DNA of 64,000 nucleotides. It comes from Bacteroidota bacterium (lineage in GTDB: Bacteria; Bacteroidota; Bacteroidia; AKYH767-A; 2013-40CM-41-45). This document shows positions 32,451-41,400 of the stretch, piece after piece; the stretch's first letter is position 1; the number at the start of each line of letters is the position of its first letter. Position numbers and translations under genes: made by a program. The notes under the pieces were generated by a model that had not been told where the DNA came from, made no database searches, and was given only the letters and a program-made list of their open reading frames with translations. The stretch is from positions 1,054,001 through 1,118,000 of the forward strand of contig JADJON010000001.1 of assembly GCA_016713765.1 (NCBI GenBank). The letters are read 5' to 3'.

Positions 32451-33528
32451 TTCAAGGTTGTAGCGCAACATTTAGTTAAAAGTACAACATTACCGTTAAA
32501 TGCATTTTTTCATGATTTCCTCTTCGAAGACCTCGAAGGGCGACTTCCAATTGAGCGTCTTCCGAGGTCGTTCATTTAAGAGATACTGCACTTGCTTGAG
32601 TTTCTTTCGAGTAATTAAATTGAAGTCGGTGCCTTTTGGAAAGAAGTCGCGGATCAGCATATTCATGTTCTCGTTAGACCCTCGCTCCCATGGTGATCCA
32701 GGGTGACAGAAGAAAACTTTCATCCGTGTATTCTTGGCGAAGAGCTTATGCTCAGCCATCTCATGGCCCTGGTCATACGTCAGACTTTTCTTCAATTGGG
32801 CTGGTACAGACTTGAACTCTTTCTCGAAGGCCTTTCGGACACTTTCTGCATCCTTCGCTTTCAGTTTCACCAGAATTACCGCCCTGGTTTTTCGCTCTAC
32901 AATGGAGCCGATAGCCGATTGATGCCGCTTTCCCATAATCAGGTCCCCTTCCCAATGACCGGGAACGGAACGGCGAAGAATGTAGTCAGGGCGCTGATCG
33001 ATGCTTACCATATCCGGGATCTTCCCTCTGCGCTCAATAGTCAAGCCACGCTTACTGCGCTTCCGCTTCTTATGCCGCAGACTCTCCACTAGCTGCTTGC
33101 GTAAGTCTCCACGAGGCATCATATAGATGAACGTATAGATCGTTTCGTGCGAAATCTGCATACCTGATTCGTCTGCGAACTCTTTCCTCAAATGTCTGGA
33201 AATTTGTTCGGGAGAGTATCGCTTTTTCAGTAACCGGCGCACAGCATCAAGTAACTCGGGATTGGCATCCAGCTTCCTTGTTCTCCGCTGGGTTATGCGC
33301 CTTTCATTAGCCACCAGTTGAGCTTCTACCGCAGAATAGTACCCCTTTAACCGATCCAGCTCACGCGTTATGGCGCTGGTATGGCGGCCCAAGGTTTCAG
33401 CTATCGCCGTACAGGTAAATCCCTGGCTCAGGAGCGTCTCAATCCGGATTCGCTCCTGAAAATCAATTCGTTTGTAATTGCCCATGATGCAACATATGTT
33501 TATTTTTATGTTGCGTTAGGAACTTGAA
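32451..33528 (-). mobile_element. IS30-family insertion sequence (1078 bp)
   Basis: Imperfect 30-base inverted ends: TTCAAGGTTGTAGCGCAACA (left) and TTCAAGTTCCTAACGCAACA (right, read inward), differing at few positions. One transposase gene fills the interior on the minus strand. A target duplication could not be identified with confidence. The AT-rich flanks differ from the surrounding genes. Confidence 0.85.
32496..33485 (-). CDS. IS30-family transposase
   Basis: 329 residues, apparently intact. The N-terminal helix-turn-helix QGFTCTAIAETLGRHTSAIT and RRLLKKRYSPEQISRHLRKEF are typical. DDE residues are read from HWEGDLIMGK (first D), LTYDQGHEMAEH (second D) and WERGSNENMNMLIRDFFPKG (E, in the usual ENxNxxxR-type block). 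Confidence 0.95.
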   Translation of the reverse strand: MGNYKRIDFQERIRIETLLSQGFTCTAIAETLGRHTSAITRELDRLKGYYSAVEAQLVANERRITQRRTRKLDANPELLDAVRRLLKKRYSPEQISRHLRKEFADESGMQISHETIYTFIYMMPRGDLRKQLVESLRHKKRKRSKRGLTIERRGKIPDMVSIDQRPDYILRRSVPGHWEGDLIMGKRHQSAIGSIVERKTRAVILVKLKAKDAESVRKAFEKEFKSVPAQLKKSLTYDQGHEMAEHKLFAKNTRMKVFFCHPGSPWERGSNENMNMLIRDFFPKGTDFNLITRKKLKQVQYLLNERPRKTLNWKSPFEVFEEEIMKKCI

Positions 33529-33650
33529 AGTAAGATTTTATTACTTAATTTTTTTATAAATGAACTATACCTGGAAATTCTGGAACTCTTCTCAGAATTT
33601 CTGAAAATCGATTCGAATGGTTGCTTATTCGCGACATACCAATCGAGAAG

Positions 33651-34898
33651 ATGATACAGCAACAATTTGATCATAGCTATCCGCCCGTAACGCAATCCGC
33701 CTGGGAAAAACTTCTGGCCTTTATTCCGCTATTGGAACAAGCCGCACCCGTTGGGCAGTGGAAGGAAGGGAGTGAATTGATCGCGGGTGTTTATGTGATG
33801 CCCGATGTAAACTATGAGCCGATCATCCATGAGTTCATCAGGACGGCCTATGCTTCGGGTGTGATCACGCAGGTCGACTGGATGAACTGGCCGGAGCAGA
33901 CGGAATTGTTGCAAATCGGAGATGAAACATTGCTGCAGCAGTTGGGGCTGAACCTGCTGCGCGACTTATTGACGGCGATCCTGCGGCAAGACCGCTTCGT
34001 CGATGGCTGGCTGTTGGCGAAGCTGACGGATGGGACCGTGCTGCGCATCCTTCGGGCTTTGCGGTATAATGTCCTCCATCCCCTGATCACGGATCGGGAG
34101 ACCACCCGGATCTATTTCGCTGACCGGTTGCAACGGGATTTTCCCGAGCTATTCCTCAGGTTGATCCATCTTCTGGATGCCTTCGGCATATCCTATACGC
34201 TACTTCCGGCTGCGGAAGACATCTGGTGCCGTGATTACATGCCGGTACAGGTGAAGTCGGATAAGTTCGTCCGGTTCCGGTACACCACGGATCAGTCTGC
34301 TTTGATCCCGGAATCCATTAGGTCCAAGACAGTATCCTCCGATCTCCGCCTGGATGGAGGGAACATCGTCAAAGGTCCCGACCGGGTCGCCCTGACCGAC
34401 CGTGTGTTTGATGATAATGATGACCGGCCTCGGCAACGGATCGTGGAAGAACTGCAGGAACTCTTCGAGACCCGCAGCATAATCGTCGTACCGCAACTGC
34501 CGTACGAGGAATTCGGTCACATCGACGGCATGCTGCGCTTCCTGGACGCGAACACCGTGTTGGTCAGCGATTTCAAGCAGGCCGGTTACCCGAATAACTT
34601 TTTATCAGAGTTCGACCAAAGCCTGACTCGGGCCGGCTTGAAGCAGGTGAAATTTCCCTATCAGGAAATTCGCCGGAAGAATCACGAAGGTGTCGACTCC
34701 GCAGCCGGCTGTTATATCAATTATCTACAGGTCGGCCAACAGGTGGTGTTTCCGGTATTCGAAGCATTCCCGACCGAGAATGCCGCTGCCCGATCCATCC
34801 TCGAAGCCTATTTCAACATCCAACCACTGGAATGTACACAGCTTGCGAATGAAGGTGGGGTGTTGAATTGTGTGAGTTGGAATATTTATGCTGATTGA
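33651..34898 (+). CDS. DUF6508 domain fused to agmatine/peptidylarginine deiminase domain
   Basis: 415 residues from the ATG at 33651 (a TTG at 33621 would add ten). The N-terminal ~140 residues resemble DUF6508 (SAWEKLLAFIPLLEQ, LLRDLLTAILRQDRFVDGWLLAKLTDGTVLRIL). From about residue 150 a PAD_porph guanidine-modifying domain follows: DIWCRDYMPVQV, DLRLDGGNIVKG, EEFGHIDGMLRF and GVLNCVSWNI, with the Asp, His and C-terminal Cys of the catalytic set in place. Hydrolysis of agmatine or an arginine derivative is likely. The role of the added domain is unknown. It lies directly after the IS30 element. Confidence 0.82.
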   Translation: MIQQQFDHSYPPVTQSAWEKLLAFIPLLEQAAPVGQWKEGSELIAGVYVMPDVNYEPIIHEFIRTAYASGVITQVDWMNWPEQTELLQIGDETLLQQLGLNLLRDLLTAILRQDRFVDGWLLAKLTDGTVLRILRALRYNVLHPLITDRETTRIYFADRLQRDFPELFLRLIHLLDAFGISYTLLPAAEDIWCRDYMPVQVKSDKFVRFRYTTDQSALIPESIRSKTVSSDLRLDGGNIVKGPDRVALTDRVFDDNDDRPRQRIVEELQELFETRSIIVVPQLPYEEFGHIDGMLRFLDANTVLVSDFKQAGYPNNFLSEFDQSLTRAGLKQVKFPYQEIRRKNHEGVDSAAGCYINYLQVGQQVVFPVFEAFPTENAAARSILEAYFNIQPLECTQLANEGGVLNCVSWNIYAD

Positions 34899-34923
34899 AT
34901 CATTATTCCTAAAAACCATAAAC

Positions 34924-35433
34924 ATGAAAAAAGATGATCTGACAAAATTGCAACAGCAGGTATTCGATCTCGTGTTGCTTCAATCAATGACGTTTCAAGG
35001 TGCTGCAAATCAACTTGGCGTGGAATTAAATGATGTCCGTAAAGCTGACAGTGAAATCAGAACTGGAATGAGAGACTTAATCAAGGTGAGGGATTTGTGG
35101 AAGCGCAAAAAGATCGGCGGTGATTTCTGGAGTTTTAGTGGGTGGTATGATAGCCAACCCCATCAGTGTATTTATTGCGGCATATCAGAAGCAGAATTGC
35201 AGTTATTGCATGATCATAAACTTATTGAGAATAAAAGGATATTTAGGGGAAAAACGCTCGAGATTGAACGTCGTAAAGCAAACGAAGCTTACAATAATTT
35301 GGGGAATCTGTCATTCGCCTGCTATTGGTGTAATAATGCAAAGACTGACACCTTCAGTGAGGATGAGTTTAAGGCCATCGGCAAAGCTATTGGCGAAGTC
35401 TGGAGGAAAAGATTGAACCAGATAAAGCGGTAG
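34924..35433 (+). CDS. HNH-endonuclease-like protein
   Basis: 169 residues from MKKDDLTKLQQQ; this frame is open 12 codons further upstream. The second half has CIYCGISEAELQLL and LEIERRKANEAYNNLGNLSFACYWCNNAKTD-type sequence: two CxxC pairs that would bind zinc around a beta-beta-alpha core, as in HNH-like nucleases. The catalytic His is not obvious. Base composition is clearly more AT-rich than in the neighbouring core genes, suggesting recent transfer. The start lies 25 bases after the deiminase fusion stop. Confidence 0.7.
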   Translation: MKKDDLTKLQQQVFDLVLLQSMTFQGAANQLGVELNDVRKADSEIRTGMRDLIKVRDLWKRKKIGGDFWSFSGWYDSQPHQCIYCGISEAELQLLHDHKLIENKRIFRGKTLEIERRKANEAYNNLGNLSFACYWCNNAKTDTFSEDEFKAIGKAIGEVWRKRLNQIKR

Positions 35434-35484
35434 TAGAATTGCATTCCATTTTTCGGAATTTATTTGTTTCATCTTCTCGATGTA

Positions 35485-35540
35485 GGTCAAACCTCACCCG
35501 GAAGGCGTTCGATCGAACGCCCTCCGGGTGAGGTTTGACC
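35485..35540. repeat. 56-bp near-perfect palindrome
   Basis: Two 28-base arms starting GGTCAAACCTCACCCGGA pair at 27 of 28 positions with no loop, centred on TTCGATCGAA. No U-run follows on either strand. It separates the HNH gene and the MFS gene (convergent). The rest of 35434-35655 shows no feature. Function unknown: bidirectional termination, a protein-binding site or a mobile-repeat remnant. Confidence 0.85.
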
Positions 35541-35655
35541 GAAATGGAACGGCGGAAACTCAATACATATCGATCCTCCGCGCCAATCCGCAACATCCGC
35601 GGAATCCGCGTGCCATCAGTCAGGAGTCCGTAGTCCATTGCAAACCGCCTACCGC

Positions 35656-36870
35656 CTACTGCTCCTCAAACTCCAACGACCGCCCATACGTCTCCGGCAA
35701 CCAAACCGCCGAAGCCAGCGCCAGCGCCCAGACGATCAGGCCCGTCAGGATGAGCCCTTCGGTGAGTGACAGTCCAAAGCCGCGTTCGAGCGACTGGTGC
35801 AAGGGGATCAGGAGCGTAACCGCGCCGCGCATGAAGTTGGTGACGGTGGCCGTCACGGTCACGCGGAGGTTGGTGCCGAATTGTTCCGAGGTGCTGGTGA
35901 CGAAGACCGATAAGTAGCCGCAGCCGAGTCCCATCAGGAAGCTCGTCGTTTCGATGCCTGCGCTTTGGTAGATGCGCAGGTAGTGGTGCATGGTCGCCAG
36001 TACGCCGAAGCCCATATAGCCGAGCAGGACCCGTTTGCGTGTCCGCAGCCACTGGCTGAGGATCCCGCTGCTGAGGTCTCCTGCCGCGATGCCCACCTGA
36101 AAGAGGATGAAACAGGTGCTCAGCTTTATTCCGGAAATGCCGTGCTCCTGCGCCAGCTCGGGCGTGAGTGTGATCAGCAGTCCGACACTGTACCAGATCG
36201 GCACGCCCATAAGGATGCAGGCCAGGTATTTCATTGCGCGACGACGATTCGAAAACAACAGTGTGAACGAGCCGCGCTTTTTCACCAGCTCGCGTGAACT
36301 GCGGAACAGTTGCGTCTCCATCGCGCTCACGCGGAGGAAGAGCAGCAGGAAACCCGCCATGCCCGCGACGAGAAACGCCTGCCGCCAGGGAAGGAAGTCG
36401 CCGGCGAGGCCGGCTGTTACGGCACCCAGCGCGCCCAGGGTAGCAACAAGAATGGTTCCGTATCCGCGACGTTCTATACTCATGCTCTCGCCAACGAGCG
36501 TCACACCTGCGCCGAGTTCACCCGCGAGTCCGACGCCCGCGAGGAACCGCACCAGCGCGTAGCTGTCCACATCCTGCACCCAGGCGTTGGCGATGTTGGC
36601 CAGCGAGTACAGCACGATGGATCCGAAGAGCGCGGTGACCCGCCCGCGCCGGTCGGCGATCATGCCCGTGAGGATGCCGCCCAGCATCATCCCCGCCATC
36701 TGGATCGACAGCAGCTTCTCGCCCGCGCGCGTCAGTTCAACTCCGCTGAGTCCAAGTTCCTTCAGCGAAGGAATGCGGTACACGTTAAACAAGAACAGGT
36801 CGAATGCGTCCACAAAAAAACCCAGACCGGCGGCGAGGACGGCGATGTTGAAGGGAGAGTGGTATTTCAA
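35656..36870 (-). CDS. MFS transporter
   Basis: 404 residues with about twelve transmembrane helices. Major facilitator signature GGILTGMIADRRGRVTAL between helices 2 and 3 and LVRFLAGVGLAGELGAGVTLVGE in helix 4 are typical of the sugar porter/aromatic-acid (AAHS-like) branch. A cytoplasmic loop SSRELVKKRGSF splits the halves. The substrate cannot be read from the sequence. Confidence 0.88.
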   Translation of the reverse strand: MKYHSPFNIAVLAAGLGFFVDAFDLFLFNVYRIPSLKELGLSGVELTRAGEKLLSIQMAGMMLGGILTGMIADRRGRVTALFGSIVLYSLANIANAWVQDVDSYALVRFLAGVGLAGELGAGVTLVGESMSIERRGYGTILVATLGALGAVTAGLAGDFLPWRQAFLVAGMAGFLLLFLRVSAMETQLFRSSRELVKKRGSFTLLFSNRRRAMKYLACILMGVPIWYSVGLLITLTPELAQEHGISGIKLSTCFILFQVGIAAGDLSSGILSQWLRTRKRVLLGYMGFGVLATMHHYLRIYQSAGIETTSFLMGLGCGYLSVFVTSTSEQFGTNLRVTVTATVTNFMRGAVTLLIPLHQSLERGFGLSLTEGLILTGLIVWALALASAVWLPETYGRSLEFEEQ

Positions 36871-36879
36871 GGGTTATTG

Positions 36880-37120
36880 GTTTCGTGTTTCCAGTTTCCA
36901 GTTTCGTGTTTCGAGTTGAATGGTCGAAGTTAATGTGCAGTTCAGATGATGCCTGAATAAACTCTTGATGTCGCACCATCCATCCGTATGCAGGCAAATA
37001 ACGATATGGAAGATCGCATTGCCAACTCATTTACAAGGTTGACTCAATCAAAGCCGGACACTTTTAATGAAAACCTTCAAACAATTGAACAACCCGAAAC
37101 TGGAAACTGGAAACTCGGAA
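36880..37120. repeat. Family D heptamers flanking a gene-free gap
   Basis: GTTTCCA/GTTTCGT units (about 36880-36920) and GAAACTG x2, GAAACTC (37098-37118) bracket a stretch with no recognisable gene or signal. Confidence 0.7.
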
Positions 37121-38257
37121 CTACTGACACGAAGAAGCGATCATCCCCACCGCTCGCAGTACCTCCTCTTCCGTCGTCATGCGGCCCAGCGAGAAGCGCA
37201 CCGAGGCGTAGGCATCGGCTTCTGACAGTCCCATCGCGCGGAGGACGTGTGAGGGTTCGGGCAGGGCGGAGGAGCAGGCACTGCCGGTCGAGATGGCGAG
37301 TTGCGGACAGGCGCTGATCAGTTCGGAGGCGCGGAGGCCGGGAAAGCAGAGGTTGGTCGTGTTGGGCAGGCGATGCCGGGTGTTGCCGTTCATCTTCGCG
37401 CCGCAGCGCGTGATCAGTTCCTGTTCCAGACGCGATCGCAGGAGCGAGATGCGTTGGTTGTCATCCCACAGTTCCCGTACGACCAACTCCGCCGCGGCAC
37501 CCAGCCCCACGATTCCGGGAACATTCAGCGTGCCGCTGCGCAATCCGTGCTCATGTCCGCCTCCGTCCAGTTGCGGCACGAGGGTTACGCGCGGATTTTT
37601 TCTTCGGACAAACAACGCCCCGACGCCTTTCGGTCCGTAGCACTTATGCGCCGATACGGTACACAGGTCAATGCCGAGTTCGTTCACCGCTACCTGAAGT
37701 TTGCCAATGGCCTGCGTGGTATCACAGAAGAAGAGCGCGCCGCGTTCGTGGGTAAGTTCCGCCAGTTCCCGAATGGGCTGAAGGACGCCGGTCTCGTTGT
37801 TCGCCAGCATGATCGCGACCAGGACCGTATCGTTGCGCAGTACGGAACGGAGCAGTTCCGGATCCAGTCGTCCGTCCGGCTGTACCGGCAGACGGGTGAC
37901 CTCGGCTCCATCCCGCTCGAGATGTTCGAAGACGTCGAGTACCGCCCGGTGCTCGGTGGTACAGGTGATGAAGTGCCGACCTTTGGATTGATAAGCCGCT
38001 GCTGCTCCCTTTATGCCGAGGTTGATCGCTTCGGTTGCGCCCGAGGTGAAAACAAGTTCACCGGGCTCGCATCCCAGCAAGCCCGCGACCGACCTGCGGG
38101 CAAGTTTTACCGCTTCGTCGGCTTCCCAGCCAAAGGCATGGGTGCGGCTGGATGCGTTGCCGAATTTCTCGTTGAAATAGGGGAGCATCCGTTCCAGGAC
38201 ACGGGGATCAACCGGGCAGGTGGCATTGTAATCAAGGTAGATCCGGGCGTCTTGCAT
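37121..38257 (-). CDS. Cysteine desulfurase
   Basis: PLP enzyme of 378 residues (NifS/IscS class V aminotransferase) that takes sulfur from Cys for Fe-S clusters and thiolation. YLDYNATCPVDPRV, FTSGATEAINLGIKG, ANNETGVLQPI, and the Schiff-base Lys in TVSAHKCYGPKGVGALFV are clear. The sulfur-accepting Cys is in ISTGSACSSALPEPSHVL. Group cannot be fixed (iscS or nifS-like). No scaffold or IscR-type gene is adjacent. Confidence 0.95.
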   Translation of the reverse strand: MQDARIYLDYNATCPVDPRVLERMLPYFNEKFGNASSRTHAFGWEADEAVKLARRSVAGLLGCEPGELVFTSGATEAINLGIKGAAAAYQSKGRHFITCTTEHRAVLDVFEHLERDGAEVTRLPVQPDGRLDPELLRSVLRNDTVLVAIMLANNETGVLQPIRELAELTHERGALFFCDTTQAIGKLQVAVNELGIDLCTVSAHKCYGPKGVGALFVRRKNPRVTLVPQLDGGGHEHGLRSGTLNVPGIVGLGAAAELVVRELWDDNQRISLLRSRLEQELITRCGAKMNGNTRHRLPNTTNLCFPGLRASELISACPQLAISTGSACSSALPEPSHVLRAMGLSEADAYASVRFSLGRMTTEEEVLRAVGMIASSCQ

Positions 38258-38469
38258 CGGCTTGGGTTTTCAAAGAAACGGAATTCTCTAAAACATCGTT
38301 TTTTCGCAAAATTTATAGGTTCACATTAAGAATTGGCCCTTGACATTAAAAACAAGCCATTTACCTATGGAAACCTTCAATTAACCAAAAAATGGCCTTT
38401 TCTTAACCCGTTTTTGGGTACCTTTCCCCACTTTTGCCCGGTTGAAAATCCGGCTGTATTGCTATTGTA
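38258..38469. other. AT-rich gene-free gap
   Basis: A divergent promoter region between the cysteine desulfurase and the 1434-residue protein gene. I see no convincing TAnnTTTG box, operator or repeat array. The absence of heptamer arrays here contrasts with most other gaps. Confidence 0.5.
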
Positions 38470-41400
38470 ATGCCCTATAATCTCCAATCCCTCCCGAAGG
38501 CCCGGACCTGTTTTCAGGCGATCCTGACGCTGGTCTGCTTCCTGCAGGTTAGTCTCAGCCGGGGGCAGGTCACTGTAGCAGGGGCTTTGGGGGGAGTAAA
38601 CGGCGCTTATACCCAGCTTCGCCTTGCTTTCAATGCCATCAATACCCAGTTGCAGGGCGGGGCGAACATTGTTGTCACCATCACCGGAAATACAGTAGAA
38701 ACGGGTACCGCACAGCTCATTCAGAGCGCCGCGCCCTGGAACAGTTTTACCATCATCCCCTCGGGAGGTGCAGCCCGCACCATTTCTGGGAATCTTGCAC
38801 TGCCGCTGATCAATCTCAACGGAGCCGATCGGGTCAAGATCGATGGCCTGAACGCAGGTGGGAACAGCCTTACGATCGTCAACAACAGCACCTCCGCCCT
38901 GGCATCCACCATTCAATTCAGTACGGATGCAACACTTGATACCCTGGTCCGCCTCACGATCCAGGGTACTTCGCGCGGAGCTTATAATTTAATTGGAGAT
39001 GGCGCGACAATCAAATTTGGTTTAGCCGGAACTTCGACAGGCAATGACAATAATTACGTTGGCTTTTGCACGATCGGACCGGTCGGTGCAAGTCTTCCCC
39101 ACATTCCGATTAAGAGTCACACTACCTCCTTCAGCAACGACAACATTACCATTACCGACAACCTGATCTTCGACTACTTCGCCACCGGGAGCCAGTCGAA
39201 CGGAAAGGGTATCCTGGCGTTCACCGGGTCCTCGACCTGGACCATTACCAACAACAGGATCTATCAGACGGGAACGCGTACGTGGCCTTCTTCCGGCAGC
39301 AGTACATTGGAGAACATCTATAACTGCATTGAGACGCAGTCAGGATCGGGCTATACCATTACCGGAAATGTCTTAGGTTATGCAAATAGCGCGGGTACCG
39401 GCTTTACTACTCTCACCTCTCCCTTGCCGCTGGCCATCGCCACCAATTACGCCAGCATGCTGCAGCCGCTGATCGTCAACCAGACGACTGCCACGCCTTC
39501 GGTGATCAGCAACAACCAGATCGGTGGATTCAATCTCACCTCGAGTCGTGCCAAGACGACGCCCGGAGAGAACATTTTCCTGGGCATCTACCTCGCGGGT
39601 GGATCGGCGAACATCACGAACAACGTGATCGGATCCTCCACCGGTACGGGTGCCATCAACATTCTGTCGACTTCGGTGACTTCGGTGGCCGGACAACCGA
39701 CACCGCCTGTTCCGGCCGTGGGCATCTATGTGAAATCCACCGCTGCCGCCCAAAGCACACTGACCGGTAATACGATCGGTGGAATCGCCTTTACGTTTTC
39801 TGCACCCGGACAGGCCAACTGTGACCGGATCTCCTTCATCGGAATACTCGCTGATGCCGGTGCGGGCATCAACGTCAACGGAAACACGATCGGGAATTCC
39901 ACCGCGGCGAATATTACCTCGACTTACACGCTGGGCAACCTGGTGGGAATACAGAACCTCGCCGGTAACACCGTATCCCTCTTCACCAACAACACGATCC
40001 AGAATTTCCAGCATGCCGGGAACAACGTCGCTTCCGTTCAGGATGCTGCGGTTATCGGCGTTGTGGAACGACCACTCACCGGGAACAACGGCGCGGAGTA
40101 TACCGGCAATATCATTTCCAATCTTTCCAATACGAATTCCTCCGGTGGTGCGGTGAAAGTGTACGGGATGATCTATGCCCCGACCGCGACCGTCAACCTC
40201 ACCTATCCCAAGTTCGAACGCAACTGGATTTATAACCTGTCCACGCAGTCCAACGGCACAACAACCGTGGTAGGGGGGATGCTCATTTCCGGCGGCATCA
40301 ACATCAACCTGTACAACAACATGATCAGCCTGGGTTCGACCCAGACGCAGAATGCCATCCTGAACGGTATCGAACAGACGAGCGGAGGAGTTACGGCCTA
40401 TTTCAATTCCGTTCGCATGACTGGAACGGCTTCCGGCGGAGCATCTGACGCGATAGCCTACAACTACAACGTAGCCTCCGGCAGTGCCTTCACGCTTCGG
40501 AACAACTTGCTCTATAATGACCGCACCGGTGGTACGGGGCAAAAGTTCGCCTTGCGCATGAGCATGGGCGCCATTCCGGCTTACGACGCGACGCGCGGTA
40601 GTCACAACCTCCTGTATTCTGCCGGCGCAAACTTCGCGCAGTTCGGAGCGATCAATTACAATACACTTGCCGGTTGGTCGGGAGCCTGCGGTGGCGGCGA
40701 TCCTGCGACTACCTCCAAGACCGCACAGGTGGCCTTTACCACTGCAACGGATCTGCATACGTCCGATTTGGATGTCAGGAACTGCGGCATTGCCATTACC
40801 GGCGTCACGAATGATTTCGACAACACCCTGCGCCCGGCCTGTATCGACATCGGCTGCGACGAAACGGTTGTCGTGCCGGGAACGACCTATACCTGGGTCG
40901 GAGCGATCGACGACCGCTGGTGCGAGCCTTGTAACTGGGACCGTGAAAGTGTTCCGGGTGCAACGGATAACGCGGTAATCCCGCCTAGCAAGGTCCGCTA
41001 CCCGGTTTTACAAACCGGTACGGGCTGCGGAAACGTAACGATTAACGATTTCACTGTTCAGTTCACCATCCCCTCCACGCAGAGCGGACAAATCGACCTC
41101 GCTACCTATACGTTGACCGTGAACGGCGACCTCAATTTCGCCGGCACCTGCAATTGCACCGGGGCCAGCGGAGGCGGCTTGTTGACCGAAGGACTGATCG
41201 ACATCGCCAGCACCACGCAACAGCAGATCGTCGATATCCGCGCAGCGAACAACAGTTACCCGGGAACCATCTGCAAGTTGCGCATCAATAAAGTGCAGCC
41301 CGTTGCAGCCGGCAATGCACAGGAAGCCCTGTTAAAAGGTAACCTGAACATCCTCTACAACTTCGATATCGCGAACGGGGTCCTGTTGTCGCAGAACGGC

